Assembly: GCA_015501585.1 (NCBI GenBank) | Contig: JADNRY010000166.1 | Span: forward strand, 79,533 to 143,532 | DNA length: 64,000 nucleotides | DNA from: Rhodocollybia butyracea | Lineage: Eukaryota; Basidiomycota; Agaricomycetes; Agaricales; Omphalotaceae | Reading direction: 5' to 3' | In this document: positions 35,350 through 48,218 of the stretch, in pieces | Layout of the letters: the number at the start of each line of letters is the position of its first letter | Position numbering within the stretch: the first letter of the stretch is position 1 | The notes under the pieces: model-generated | The model's database searches: none | Told to the model about the DNA's origin: nothing | What the model saw: only the letters and a program-made list of their open reading frames with translations | Translations under genes and position numbers: made by a program

Positions 35350-37872
35350 GAAGGTCGTAAGTTGTGGGGGTTTTTTTCGTCAAAAATTCGTCAAAAGTGA
35401 TATGTTTTTTTTTGAACAAATGAATGCCTTGGCCAGCAAGGAACTGGAAAGAGAATCTTGTTAGATTTTGTAGCGGAAAGATACTAGACTTACTTCTTTG
35501 TAATGGGTCGTAAACAACGCTGAAGCTACGAGGATAGGGAAATGAAAACCAGAGCTTGTGCTATATAAGCGGTCGCCACGGCTGTGCGACAACCGAATGA
35601 TGCGGTTGATCCGTGATAGACATCATCAAAGGGCGGTGTGGCCCTTGACAGCTATCTAGTCAGCTTTCGAAAAACGAGCTGAAATACTTCACCTGTAAAG
35701 CTCAACTTGCAGGTTTTCTTTGGTGTCTCGCCGTCTTTCGAGCTCTTCCTAGTACCACTTGAAAGTTCAAACGTTCAAGCTCAAGCGCTCAATTCCCTTC
35801 AAGTCCACAGCAGGCGATGACTTGAAGACCAATACTCAATATATTCTGCTCGCAGGCCGCACAAACTTGAAGGGTCAGAGGACCGGGGGTCATTTCTAGA
35901 AATCTACGCTTGATCTACAGAAACCCGCCTCGATGGCAAGGACAGGCAAGGACTCGGTCTCAAAAACGCCGGAATCGCTAGTGCTCCAACACAGTATGCA
36001 AGAGGACTCGGAGTATGCCTTAAAATCGTGGTCAAGCTACTCAGTCACACCAGTATTGCCTCGGAATACTGGCCGCAGCGCTCAGAGATGTTTCAATAGA
36101 CGAAACAGGAGAAAATCAATGATACTTCGAGCTCTATTCATCAATAAGTAAGTAGTTGAAAATTGCCCCCTATAGAAGTGTTCTGAAGGTATTCAAAGAG
36201 CGCTCGTACCCGTCTAGAGATCTCGCTCGACGTTCAGCGATGTAGGCTCATATATCTCAATAAAACGAACGCGAAGTGCGCAAAACAAACTACGTCTCTA
36301 GGAGGTAAGATTGCCGGTAAACGACTCTTCAAAATGATGATTATGTATCAGATTGACCATCATTTTCCCTTCGTGGGGGGATGTCATTCTGGATTCTGCC
36401 CCTGTCCTTCAAACTCTCCTGAGCATTCGCTGAAGTAGATGTTTTGTCATACATTTTGCTTCGACGACGTCGATTCCACTCACTTTCATTTAATGAGAGA
36501 AGCTTTAGCTCGAGTCTAGGCTTTACCAGTTGCTTTTTATCGCCCTAAACCCCTAACCCGACCTTGTCAGAATACGACTTGAATACGACGATCAAACTGT
36601 TCGTGCCTTTTGCGTCTCTCTCCATCATCTCTCCATCCTCTAGTCCCAAGTGCAGTATGCTCAACTCGACCTCTATCGTCCTAACCTAATCTTCCCAATC
36701 TCCCTCTTTATATCCAGGCTTACCAGATATAGAACGCGAGTGTAGGGAGGGACAGGAACAAATATCTGTAGACAGGTATTGATTATATCAGTTGTATCAT
36801 AACTCCAGGTGTGTTGCCTTTTTCTCCTTTAACGGCGATATATTGAAAACGATCATATATATATCTTGTTGGAGTATTAAAAAAATCAACGCTGTATTCT
36901 GTCGCCTCTAAGCCTGCTCTAAGCTAACGACCATATTACAAGATCGGTTTGGATTGAAAAGCTAATTTGTATGCGAGGTTTTGATTGCCCAACATTTCAA
37001 CCTGAGTACCCTCTTTAACTTTGATAGGAAACTCGAATCCGTACGCGAAATAACGGTACTTGAACTCAATCCAAAACACCGCAGTAGGAACCTGAGAACC
37101 TCTCTGTACTTATCAGAGCACAAGACTGGCTTGTTAGAGCTAACAAGCAAGCTCTAATTCCATATAGTCTTCGCGAACGGGGATAATCATCCTGACTATC
37201 TTTGCCAGAATAGCCCTTGTTTTTCTTACGCTGGTTCTTCAGCTACACGGGATGACAGTTCTCGATTAGGTCGAAATGTCCTCATTTCAAATATCTGCCG
37301 TTCAGTGAATAAGTTGTACCACCCTGCCTTCATTCAGCGCCACTAGGCTATCTAGGCTTATCTAGGCTGCATCAGACTACATCATGGATACAGAACCACC
37401 CCCAGGGCTACGTTCTCTGCAGCATGCTATGTAGCAAAGAGGTATCAGTACAAGTATGTACATCCGAATCGTAGTCCTTGAATCCACGTATTGAACAACT
37501 CTGATGGTCGAGCATGTTCTATAGTATGGCTGGTAAACATCGGGACATTCAAACAAGTGTAACGACGTCCCTCAATCCAAGTATCGGCGTCGGAGCGAGA
37601 ATGTCACCCCAACAACATTGCTGAAGTGTTGGCTTAAACCAACTCAAAGCTTGAATCCGGCACAATTGGACAAGAGGTCATATCCATTACTCATTTGGTC
37701 ATTTATTTTTTTGGAAATATACAGTATTCGAGTGAGTACTCTGACGTCTATTATTGACGGTCCTCTTTGTGCTGGAGCAGCCGTCATAGAGTGACAATTT
37801 CGTCTTTGGAGACACCAATAAATGTTGAGTATGGATGTGAAACAATAATGTTGAGGGGAGCCCAGACATCAA
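35350..37872. other. Gene-poor stretch
   Basis: No gene recognised. A plus-oriented TATATAAG lies at 35561-35568. Near 36545 the run ccctaaacccctaaccc resembles interstitial telomeric DNA. Frames of up to 72 codons lack motifs. Confidence 0.5.
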
Positions 37873-37890
37873 CCCCCCCCCCCCCCCCCC
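37873..37890. repeat. Homopolymer of 18 C
   Basis: An uninterrupted run of 18 C residues, very prone to slippage and sequencing error. It sits 43 bp beyond the stop of the minus-strand gene that ends at 37933. Confidence 0.95.
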
Positions 37891-37932
37891 TCTTTCAATT
37901 ATCTCCTAAGATTACAATTTGGATGAACTCTG

Positions 37933-38543
37933 TTACGCTGTACCACGCACTGCTAAATTATTATCATACTCCAAGGCTTCCTGAATGGCGATCTCTACGT
38001 TCCTCTTGTCGAATCCATCACTCTGTCCGGGCTAATTCAGAGGAACCGTTTTAATCCGGAAAACATCGGTGAAATTTGGGCACTCACCCGTGCAACAAAT
38101 AGGCGTACCATACGTTGGACACAGTCACTACAGTTTCCGTTACCATCAAGATAGACTTCGTCACTTTGCCCAAGTTCCACCAATGCATTTCGAAGTGGTA
38201 GTGTCAAAACCCCCACTGAGAAAAAACGCCAACTTGCGATACTCAACGCCTCCCCTTGTGCACGACGAATATTAACTCGGTAGTGAAATTCTGTTTCACC
38301 TGGTGGAAAAAGTACATCCATTGTTTTATAGCCAATCGGTCGTTGGTCTGGAGAGAGCACGGGCCAGGGTGCATGGACTGGCCAGGTGATAAACCAGTGA
38401 CGTTTCTCATCCACAATGATTGAGATCGTTTTGTCCTCGTCGTTATCTGGATACCGGACCAAGTTATCACGATCGAATCGTCTGGTTAAGACCTTCATAA
38501 TAACACCTATTGAGCGGGTATATATCATTAGCATTGGCCTCAA
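37933..38543 (-). CDS. Hypothetical protein, two exons
   Basis: A 168-codon frame (38543-38037) ends just after a GTGAGT donor (about 38090). Splicing to an AATTAG acceptor near 38033 keeps the frame open (ARPGQSDGFDKRNVEIAIQE...) to a TAA at 37935-37933. Content is soluble, with DKTISIIVDEKRHWFITWP, LFPPGETEFHYRVNIRR and a CxxC-containing segment (NGNCSDCVQRMVRLF). No known domain is recognised. The start is unsure: the MKVLTRRFDRDNLVRYP methionine is as likely as the first one. It lies tail-to-head with the APH-like gene on the same strand, 375 bp apart. Confidence 0.5.
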
Positions 38544-38917
38544 GTAGAGAAAACATACAAACTTTGAGATAATCGATTAATCGCTTTGTTGGTGAGCGCA
38601 GATACCCAACTAGCCCAAAAACCGGTTGAGATGAGGCCGCGGCCCTGCGTAGCCATCAGACGTGTTCAAAACTCGTGGTCCGTGGATAACTGTGGGTGCG
38701 GTACTGTCTGGTACTGTGTGGTCATCAATTACAGTGTTTGAAGTTTTGAACAATCATTGAGTTCGGCAAGATAATCGCGCATTATCATTCTGGAGCGCAT
38801 GCTTGAGTTTGCAGTGTTGATCCAGTCATCTGCAGTATATATGTTTAGGCATTGGGAGCGATCTTCCTTTCCAGTTCCTCAAATTTCAAAAGGTACCAGT
38901 TATTAACTATTATCAAG

Positions 38918-39805
38918 TCAAGTTCCGACCCACAAAGAGGCCGTTGCATACACATCGGAAAATACTTCACGTTCCCTATTATAAGTTACCATGGTATTGC
39001 GAATCATTTTCTTCCACTGACTGTCTACAAATGGCCGTCGTAGCGCAATATAGGCATTCCAGAAGTAAGGATACCATCCAGCATATTCCCAGTCAATGAT
39101 TCCAGAGATATGCCCATCGTGAACAAGTATGTTTTCCGGTACAAGGTCTCCATGCGAGAAAATATGAGGCTTTTCGTTGTCGAAGATATCACTATCAATC
39201 GGCTTGAAAACAGTTACATCGGTGGATATATTCGTTGCATCGATGATCCAAGTGACAAATCCAAGAGCAGTGGTGGCTCTCCAAGAACCAAGATCATCTG
39301 GCGCAAAAGGATGGAAGTCGAGGAAGTATGTAGGTTTACCTACCATTCCCATGGACCCATGCGTGTCTAATGAGGAGAGCTGAGAAAAGATAAACTGGAG
39401 CTCCTTCTCAATGACTTGGAGCTTTTCAGCATCAAGAGTTGGAAGTAGTTTGTCCAGACGTTCGCCGTGAATTCTGTCCTGGACAATGTAGGTGATAGAG
39501 GTCACTTCATCATATAGAGTTGCGTGAATTCGAGCGACGGGGATCGATGTATGTGTAGCAACAAGTTCAGTTGCCTCGGCTTCTCGTGCGGTGACAGACG
39601 TCCCAAATTTTACTATGTACCCATCGCCGATATCCACAACATCCACGCCATAGTAAACGTTGCTAATTCGTGTTCCTCGAGATATTGCAGTTTTTACGCG
39701 GTCCAAAGTCCAAGTTGTACTCGGTACTAGCCAACATGCATCAGTGTGGATAATTCTGGAGAGTTTTACGAGCCTTACGTTTGGAGCGACTTGCCTCCAT
39801 TGCAC
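38918..39805 (-). CDS. Aminoglycoside phosphotransferase (APH)-like kinase
   Basis: Uninterrupted 295-codon frame with the protein-kinase-like fold of the APH family. Visible are the nucleotide-binding N lobe (YIVKFGT, with the Lys), EAEATELVATHTSIPVARIHA, the catalytic loop HGDLVPENILVHDGHISGII with its Asp and Asn, and the metal-binding DWEYAGWYP. These proteins phosphorylate small molecules or are of unknown substrate in fungi, where the family is large; resistance to antibiotics should not be assumed. Start chosen at MQWRQVAPNVRL, since upstream is not open. No introns, unlike most genes here. A 160-bp copy of its 5' end occurs at 56.8 kb. Confidence 0.88.
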   Translation of the reverse strand: MQWRQVAPNVRLVKLSRIIHTDACWLVPSTTWTLDRVKTAISRGTRISNVYYGVDVVDIGDGYIVKFGTSVTAREAEATELVATHTSIPVARIHATLYDEVTSITYIVQDRIHGERLDKLLPTLDAEKLQVIEKELQFIFSQLSSLDTHGSMGMVGKPTYFLDFHPFAPDDLGSWRATTALGFVTWIIDATNISTDVTVFKPIDSDIFDNEKPHIFSHGDLVPENILVHDGHISGIIDWEYAGWYPYFWNAYIALRRPFVDSQWKKMIRNTMVTYNREREVFSDVYATASLWVGT

Positions 39806-40464
39806 TTCGAGCGTAGTGCTTGTAATTGATGAAGTTCAAGTTCGTGCTGATCAGTAGCGCTCGTGATCTGCATAAGCGCCGTCTTGTCAGATAATGAAAC
39901 GAGTGTATAATATTATATCCGTAACGCCGTGCGCAGCGCGGCAATCCCCGACTCTGATCTTCGCCAAACCGTTATACCAATTCGCGAATTAATGGCATAT
40001 ACTATAGATTTTCTTCATGTACAAAGAGAACACGACAAGGAATTCTAATTGAACCTGATTACCCATGCATGAACTCCAACAAGAGTGCATGCCGCTGCAT
40101 TTGTATAGTAATTACATATCATTAGTATGTGGAACAGCGGGGGAGAACTGCCAATGGGACAAAATCCTCAACATTTATAAGCCCATTAACATTTTTTGTA
40201 GTGAGGAACAACGGTTCCTTCATAGATAACACATCTGCATCAGCAGCACCAAGAATCTCTTTTGAACAGACACAAAGGTTTTATTTATGTAAAGGCTGTG
40301 CGAATTGCTCAGTATGACATCATTTAATCAACGTGAGAACTAATTGCCTCGGTTAAAGAAATTTGGAACATCAGATAAAAATCAGGACCACAAAGCCCTC
40401 CCTTCCCTTCGGTCAGAGTCGGGGATGAGTGCTTGTTTACAAGTTTACAAGTTGATATTCATCT
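39806..40464. other. Intergenic upstream of the APH-like gene
   Basis: Nothing coding recognised. The first 150 bp should hold the promoter of the APH-like gene. Confidence 0.4.
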
Positions 40465-41205
40465 CTATCCTAAAAAGGAAGAAGGTATAAAACCCCGATG
40501 AACTTCAAGGCTTACTCTCAGCATTCCAGTCTCCCAGCCATGATCAGAACCAAGTAATGTACGGCTACGCCAACTATCAGGAGTGATTGGCCACCAGGAC
40601 CGCTGAGAAGCAGCGAAGCTTTGAGGCTGAACCTGACGATTATGCTGTTCATGACGAGCAATAGCAAAACTCACCCCGCTATGCGGGTTTGAAAGAGATT
40701 GATCCGGCCCCTGCAACCAAAGTTGAAAGCAAGTCAAACTACCATTGAAAACTATCCCGACTCGGTCTCTGTCCTCGCCCAGCTTCGAATGGGGCACATC
40801 GAACGGGGCACATACCACTTCAGAAACACCTCTGTAACACCCAGCGAGCTGGCTCTCCGGCATGCCCGGGTTGCCACAGCTACTCGAAAACAGTCTTTTA
40901 CTTTCAATGCCAGCGCACCGGGCTGCGCAAGGAGCTGTCGCAATCTTCAGATTCCAGAAGAGCATACAACAGTTCCAGAGGGATGGTGTCTATTTGGGTT
41001 CAGTAAGGTAAAGTTTTCTACAAATACAATACATAGCACGCGCAGCACGAGCGGCGTGCAACAAGAAGTCGACAAAGAACGAGGACAGCAGCACAGGGAT
41101 ACCGTACTGTGATGGTTGCATGGTATTGCGAGCAATGCCAACGTCCTTTGCTAAGGATATTTCGTCGCTCTCGCTCACTTCTACGCTAAAACTATCGCTG
41201 TCCAT
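40465..41205 (-). other. Possible hypothetical gene, weak support
   Basis: Two minus-strand frames lie in series: 41205-40990 starts MDSDSFSVEVSESDEISLAK, and 40965-40465 (166 codons) ends at 40465. No splice model joining them looks convincing, and no domain is recognised. The spacer around 40980-41030 is duplicated at about 41533-41580. May be decayed coding sequence. Confidence 0.25.
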
Positions 41206-41571
41206 GTCAGAATCGAGGTTGAGGTTGAGGTCAGACTCTAGTACCTTGCATCATCAATAGAGGTTCTTGTTAGTGAGCTATCCAAATGGACCGTCGTGTC
41301 AGGTTTGACTTTGTGACACTTGAATCGTAAGACCAATTTAGTCTCCAGAGCAGGAGAAAAAAGAGATATGGTAACGACACGTTTACGCGTAAACAACCAC
41401 TTGGCAGCAACCGCAAAAGCTCTGTTTATCGACGAAAGGCTGCGTTGATCATAATTTGGTGTATTTCCTGTGAAATCTGGAAAGAAGATGTCGGTTTTCA
41501 GTTCACAGGAGCATAGGAAGAAACATCATTGGAGAGATGGTATCTATTTGGGTTCAGTAAGGTAAACTTTT

Positions 41572-42920
41572 CTACAAAGATCGTGGATACAGTAGCGCAG
41601 TAACATAGTCAGAATTCGGAGTGCTCACGTCAAGCCCAACGTCAACAGCGCTCGAGTGATAAAGGGCGTGAAAGAGAACGTCAGATGATCCACCATCCTC
41701 GGCTAGCACGTCCAGATGTTGAAGGTCTCTCTGAACTCTATCAATATATTCGCCGGCTCCAGAGAGATGTGCGACCTTGGCACAAGTAGCATGGAGAGCG
41801 AGTAATGCCGGATCGGGGAGAGAAAGTGAGGGTTCCGATGTAGTGAAAGTTGTAAAGGGTGAGATGTTGGCCAGATCCGCATCGAATGGATCGAGATGCT
41901 TTATTTCGTAGCGATGGAGAGTTTGCTGGAATATCGCTTCTCGTTCAGCACGTAGCAAAAGTGAGGAGGATTGAGTTAACGCACTGTAGCCTCAAACCAG
42001 AGCATTAATTGGTCAAACGAGTCGTGTACAGTCAGTTTCAACGTCATAACATTGAATAGTGAATGGATTTTAGGCCCATCGAGATTGTTCACGTTATATC
42101 CGAAGCGCGCAAGAACAGCGAGGACCGATGAGGCGTAATCTCTCTGTCGAGGGATAAGAGAAGGTACGAACAGGAACGATATGCAATAACGTACCTTAGT
42201 CTCATTGGAAAGCTTGAAATATGTAGAAGCTGGAATAATATGGGCACAGTTCGTTACTGCTGAACGGAAGCGCTGGAGTTCTCCTGTGTCTGGATAATCT
42301 TCAAAGTACGCTTTCAAAGCATAACTCCGTTCAAAAGTCTTGGTTGCGACACATCGATATCCATCTCGGTAGAGAGCCTAGGTCTGAAACTTAGCAAGGC
42401 CAATGAAAGAAACAAGATATAAGCTCACCAGATCCTTAGCCTTCTCATGATTGTCCGGCGCTTGGTGTATCATGGACTTGATCTCTTGCTTCCGAAGGTC
42501 AAAAGAGGGACGGCTGGGATGACTTTGCAGGGTTGGAGTACGCGAACCTTTGTACTTCTTAACTGTAGCCAATTAGTTTGGTTAGAATTAAGACGCGATA
42601 CTGGAAAGCGAAAACTTACACGGGCGAATGAAAAAATCCATATATACTTCTCCGAGATCATAAAGCGCGGAATCATTGCTGCATGAGACAACTGTAGACA
42701 CAACCTCGGCTCGAACGGTATCGTTTGGAGATAGGATGAGAAGAAAACCGAGAACTCTGGCTCGAATGACGGAGGCTTCACCTCCTAGGACCCTTTGGTG
42801 GAAGTTGTACACGGAAGTGTATGCATTTGAGTGGTCCGGAGTTTGAAACCTGTGTTCTATGTTTTTCGGAGGAGGTAGAGGACCTGGGGATAGACCTTCG
42901 ATAATCATTGTGGTGGTCAA
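41572..42920 (-). CDS. HNH_2-type nuclease-domain protein
   Basis: Five exons (42920-42620, 42562-42429, 42377-42195, 42143-41985, 41925-41572) sum to 1131 nt, a 376-aa product, all GT-AG. The middle shows the order seen in basidiomycete HNH-domain proteins: LYRDGYRCVATKTF, then NCAHIIPAST (first His), LARFGYNVNNLDGPKIHSLFNVMTL (Asn) and VHDSFDQLMLWFEA (final His). The C terminus ALHATCAKVAHLSGAGEYID is also typical. The usual Thr-Gly after the Cys is TK here. The family is expanded in mushroom fungi; members are presumed DNA-cutting or derived from mobile-element nucleases, but their role is not known to me. An alternative start is the Met at 42908. The gene looks intact. Confidence 0.82.
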
Positions 42921-42987
42921 TAATAAGGCTAATCAATCGGGCCGTTTGAACCGACATGTAGTATCAATGATATAAGCGCCGATCAAC

Positions 42988-45035
42988 AAAACTTTTTGCT
43001 TTCCTTCTGTCATCTACGAGAATGCTCGTACTCTTAGCTTTTGTTTCTTTACACTTACTGGACTCTATACTCGCAGAGGACAGATCTCAGGCGAAAACTC
43101 TCTCGAACAACTCATAAAACTCCCTCGATATCCATGGCCAGTTTGACGAAGAAGATTCTCTGTTGTACGAAAGAAGGTCCGTTGCCAGTGAAGCTTTGAA
43201 GCCCAATGCTCAAAGTTTCAAGAACCTAACATTACCTAACATTAACGTCTATCTCTCCAGGCTCACGCACTCAATTCTCCGCCAAAACCAAATTCTGCAC
43301 CAGGCACTTCAATTCATCGTCAACGCGATCTTTCTCGTCGAAAGGGAAGCTTGGTGCTGGAAAAATATCTGCCGCCTGAATATCTTCACCGTATCTGACT
43401 TGTGAAACAAATCCGTGTACGCTCAAGTTGGGCGAGCGTGGCATCCCGTTTATTTCTTCAATACCTTTCTCGTGGCTAGGATGCTGCCAAATGTCCGTCA
43501 TGCTATCGTCGTTTTCCATTCGAGACTCATCGACTTTCTCTCTCAGCTCAACTCAGAAAGCCGCCGCTCAAGCTCAAGCCCAAGCTCAAGCTCAAGACTC
43601 GCTGAAATATTTTGGTGTGGGTAGTGGAATCGCTAGGCATTGTTGGAATGGAATTTTTCCAGTACGTGTTGTTCATATGGCACTAGTATTGAGTCAATTC
43701 CATCTTCTGTTATACAGTTACATTTTGAGTGCCTACCTAATGACGATGATTCCGCTGTGCCTTTGTCGTATGAAACAACAGAAGTTCGCAACAAAATCCG
43801 CAAAAATCCGCCCAGCCTACGGACACAGACTGTACCATACCGAGTGTGGCCACTGAGCTTTTTCTTTTCCGAATTGACGCTACTCCTCCACCTTTCTCCC
43901 CCAATACATCTCCCCACGTTGTTGTTCGAGTTGGTGCTACGGGTACTGCCCTTTCCACTTCCGCCAACTCTCTGCGCAGTAATGGCCACGACTGTCGCTA
44001 GGATGATGACAGATCCAGCCGCAGGTCCCGAGCTGGAACCTCTCCGCAGAAGGAAACACGAGAACCAGAAGTTCCTAGTCCGTCGAGGAATGCGGGAAGT
44101 GTTACCACTTTAGTGAATGTTAGAAGACGGGAGAAACGTGAGTTTCCTGTTTACCTTTTTCTTCTTGAGCTCTCTTTTTACTTTTCTCTTCAGTGTTCGA
44201 ATGTAATACGCCCAATGCGTCTGCGTGTCTTCTAAGCATGGTAGTCGTTACTACTCCACCCTTAAATCTGTCTGACATTCGTCGGGAGATGGTCATACTT
44301 CCCCAACTGAGCCCCCGTCACTGGGTTATTCGACGACTCTATATCAGGTGGCGACACGAACAGCAGAACAACACTTTTGACCGGGAGGTACGCGCGACGG
44401 GTTTGGGTAGAGGAAATGTTTTTGGCGAGCTCGCGTTGGTGGTAGATGTCAGAAGGAAGGAAGGGAAGATCGGAAGGAGGAACGATAGATTCGCCAGAGG
44501 AAGAGTAATGAGAACCGAGGCAGAGTCGGGAACGATATCGAAAACTTCCACGGAACGGAGAAGGTTTTGGGAGCGACCGACGTGAAGCGGATGGGAGAAA
44601 TGAAGACGCTGGGAAACCCCGTACGTCCAGTCCGAACTGCAACGTTTGCATTTCTTTTCTAATTCGATCTTCCAGATTCCGCATCGCCCTCTCTCGTACT
44701 CCGTATATCATTGACTTTGTCGAAAATGCGCTATCTTCGTCAGGGACGGGATAATCGATGTTACGGGTAGGCAGAGACCAACGCTTCTTTCTTGCCTTAA
44801 GGTTCGGAGACCATTGCTGCGCGCGCAGAGCATCTTGCTGTATCTTCGTCTTCGTTTATCGTCAAAGGCACGACAGTGTGGATAGTGAAAGAGAAGGAGT
44901 TTTGCTAGCAACGAAGGTACGCCAGAATCAACTATTCTATTTAATTGAGCTGATTTGTCTTGCTTTAGAATCTCGTCAACGCTGGGAGCACACAAATGAG
45001 CCACCGTTGACGACGAAAATCTATAAAGGCGGCAC
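42988..45035 (+). pseudogene. Copy A of an unrecognised duplicated gene unit
   Basis: Collinear with the inverted copy at 56.66-54.79 kb through at least six blocks. These are the promoter-like start (ttttgctttcc, about 43005), the AAGCTCAAG-rich block (about 43565), the block encoding GPELEPLRRR-like sequence (about 44020), the exon after CTCTTCAG (about 44193), the VKRMGEMKTLG block (about 44590) and the last coding block (about 44860-44925). Introns begin with GTACGTCCA (about 44620) and GTACGCCAGAAT (about 44918) at the same places as in copy B. In A the frame homologous to B's long exon is broken by stops, and two other frames are open in its place, so A looks decayed. Product class is unknown. 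Confidence 0.55.
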
Positions 45036-45558
45036 TTCTCAGGAGGCGTTATAGATGTTTCCTGTACCACTTGTGGGTAGACTCAGGCGCAGCCGAACTT
45101 CTCTTGCTGCATTTTAATTATTTGGCCCGTTTACCTACCAACCATGTAGTCACTAAGTAAAATAATCTGATCCTACCCTTTTACCATCACCATTGTCCCA
45201 GGGGATTGCTCTTCATCCTCTTGCATACGACCTACCTGTGCTATCATACTACCTACACATTCTGTTACGAGTCATAACTGGGTTGAGATCCCAAACCATA
45301 CTCTAGTTAGCGCAGCCCAAGACAGCATTTCAACTCCTCCTTCACTATGCCTTCACTCCGTGATCCTAGAGATTTGAACTTTGAATGGCTCACTACGTAC
45401 ATACGTGAAAAGCAGTAAATGTTAGGAATACTCCGTACGCCTCTGGACGAATACGTATCGCTTTGACATTGCTCTTAATGTATCATTACAGGTACAGACA
45501 GACACTTATGGATACAGTTGCTTTGTATACAACTGAGTTTACTCAACTTCTACAGTGT

Positions 45559-46656
45559 TCAGGTACTTACCGTACTACTACTAAGATAGCTAGAAGGAGG
45601 TTCATCCGTTAAGCCCCTTGCCCAGGCTGAATTTCTCTGTTCTTCCAACCGTGTGAGACGATTCATCATATCAGCAATTCTCTGCTGTATCAAGGCCATG
45701 TGGTCCTCCGATCCATTCCCGGCTGCCTGCTCCAGCATCAGGAGTATAGCATTTTGAGTATTTTGGGCATCTTCTGCAAGGCAGATCTGGCGGTCTGTTA
45801 ATGGAGGCACTCCTGATGAGTGTGGTTGGAGAGTGTGCTATGACACCTGAAGTTAGTTATATGCTACTCAAAAGAGATAAGCTTACATCTTCTGAAAGGG
45901 ATTCAACTATTTCATCATAAGGATTGTCGAAGGCTAGCTTCACGTCATATATCTCTGGAATTTGTTGCACCAGCGATTGTTTATGACGCCGATGTCGGTA
46001 AAAGAACATCGAAAACAAAGCCAGCACACATATGGCCATACCACCAATTACACCGCCAATGATCGCTTCCAAGCGCTCCTTGGAGGACAGAGAGGTAGCA
46101 GGCATGACTGATGTTTGGCTGGGTATCTCAGATGTGCTTGTTGTGGTATCAGAACTGCTGTTAACAATCGAAAAAAATCCAGTCCTGGCGATAAACCTAT
46201 GATTTCTTCAGATTTCCTATAGAACGCACAAGCAACGCATCTCACGATTTCCTGGTTTCCATCTCTATGACAAATAGTCTACAAATTACTGCTATCGGCC
46301 TGATAAGCAACTGAAATGTATCTAAAACTTACCCAGTCATGGTAGCCTGTGGAGAAAATACTACGACTCCCGTAGGTCCGGGAGAGTCGACAATGACAGA
46401 TGTTGTGCTTGAACCTTGAGTGGCTGGGAAAAACACGAGGGAAAAACTTGTGCGGTCTGGTGGGGCAAGAGACCAAGTTGCGGAGAGATCACCGGATACA
46501 ACAGTCGAGTTGGCAAAAATCGTTGCCCCTTGGGTGATAGTGAAGTAGAAAAAAATTGCCAACAGCCTACACGATGTTAAAATAAGTCGCCTACTCGAGT
46601 ATCAAAAAGGAGAAGTCCAAGGGAAATCTACCAGTTCACCTGGTTGACGAAACCAT
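45559..46656 (-). CDS. Single-pass membrane protein with Ser/Thr-rich ectodomain
   Basis: Starts at 46656 in a 17-nt exon; after an intron of 73 bp the signal peptide reads MVSSTRLLAIFFYFTITQG. An ectodomain of about 100 residues follows (FSLVFFPATQGSSTTSV), then a Ser/Thr-rich stalk (SSDTTTSTSEIPSQTS), one membrane helix (AIIGGVIGGMAICVLALFSMFFY) with a basic stop-transfer RHRRHK, and a cytoplasmic part with a short helical region (ALIQQRIADMMNRLTRLEEQ) and DEPPSSYL. Introns were placed so that the frame stays open: acceptors near 46299, 46172 and 45843. This layout (signal, stalk, mid-protein helix, C-terminal PPxY-like tail) is common among basidiomycete surface proteins of unknown role, perhaps wall sensors. 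The last codons may differ, since a GTAAGT lies just before the stop. Confidence 0.75.
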
Positions 46657-48030
46657 TAGAATACTGATCTCAAGTAATTGGAATGGAAGTAAATGAACTT
46701 GAATTGTGATGGTTCTTGGGAAGGAAGAAAGAAAGGAAGTGAATTGCTCAAGAATTACTTGGCGCAGTCCAAGATCTGTTGAACGCCACAGCAGAAGCTC
46801 ATGTAGTCGACATTTAAGAGGTACAGTCAGTTCTCAGAATCGTGTTGGATACACTAAGCGATCCAGCAGTAGTGATTCAGAGGACCTGAATCGCTAAGTG
46901 AACCACAGTTGTGAATCAAACTTTGCTTGTCATCGGTCAAAGTTGGATCGCTGGCTACGAAACGGAAACCATCAGAGCGATTCAGTGTAAGGTGAAGCGC
47001 CTCTAATCACTTGCTAAAGACGATTTTGAGAACTATGATGTGGTTGGAAGGGGCAAACGATGGAAAAAAAACGAGCAACAGATAGATCGGTAGATAGGTT
47101 GGTAGATTGATAGCGTCAGGCTCAATGCACCTGGCAACCAGTGGATTGCAGATATCGAAGAGTTTTGTTGTCAGCGCCGGGATTCTCAACTTGCTATAAC
47201 ACAAATGGTTATACCACTGCAAACTGCTCTTCGGCAAATCGACGCATTTGTAAGTTGTTTGGTCAAGTTTTGGCGCCAAGCGCAAGCCCTAGTAATAAGT
47301 ATCCTCTTTATCCCAACGAATTTTATCTGCCGCTCAGCAATTTGTTCCAGGCGCCCATTTTCTACCAGAAATCTCGTTTGTCACATGTACAAACGAGCCC
47401 CACGGTGCTGCTCTGAGTCTTACGAAAAAACAAGTTCGTATTGGATCGAGAAATCTCATATACCACCAGCTGGTGGTGTAAGTACAAACATGGAAATCTA
47501 ATCAGTGAAGCCTCTATTGTCTGAATTAAGACGGACATACTTATTGGAGAATGTAAAGAGACAGGATATAGAAGACTACCCGGTACAGTGGAAGGCAGAT
47601 CTACGAAGGCATGGAGCCAGGATGGAGCTGCAATTTTCTTTTCCAAAGACGGTAGAGGCCCAGGGGATGACATAAGTCAAGAACGACGAGAAGTTACGAA
47701 CTCGCTCGAAACCCAGTGGTGTACGAGCCGTTGACCGCATTCATGTTTGAAACAGTCACAGGCTTTCCAAAATGACAATGTAAATCTAGGGATAGATTCC
47801 GAGCCTCTGAGCCGGTACAACGTACTGGCGTTCTATATATCTAGTGGTGAGCAAGAGAGTGCCAAAATGAGAAGAGTCTTTCCCCTTCCAAACTCCAATC
47901 CTTGTCACAAAGCGTGTACTTGCGTCTTCAAACAGTGGTTGATCTGAGAAAGGCTACAGAGCAACGGTAACCGTGCATGGTTGTTGGCAGTGGGAGGATC
48001 AGAGCGCCCACTAGCGCTGAACATGCGGGA
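46657..48030. other. No confident gene; one possible minus-strand exon
   Basis: A 103-codon minus-strand frame (47673-47362, starting MSSPGPLPSLEKKIAAPSW) could be a first exon, but no partner was found. The rest shows only short frames. Confidence 0.3.
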
Positions 48031-48218
48031 GCGTTCAATCCAGGAGGTGATATCGAGCTTTATGAATGTACATACTATACACGAGAAAGGTCTTGTTTAA
48101 CCGCGAGACCTCGAACCCAGGAGTCAGATCACAAACCGCCATGTGCTGGATCAGCGCAAGCGCCGGTATCCATCGCAGATGTTGTAAACAAACGCGGAAA
48201 AAAGCACAGTGCCTTCCC

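Noticed and set aside
38918..39805. Antibiotic resistance gene
   Set aside because: The APH fold is common in fungi with other or unknown substrates; nothing here points to drug modification.
44262..44711. 149-codon minus-strand frame opposite copy A (QFGLDVRGFPASSFLPS)
   Set aside because: A matching plus-strand frame lies opposite copy B (55147-55344), but conserved introns and the longer frame support the other strand, so I take this as the antisense shadow.
48090..48130. T-arm-like string ctgggttcgaggtctcg on the minus strand
   Set aside because: The stem does not pair and no cloverleaf could be drawn, so not called a tRNA.
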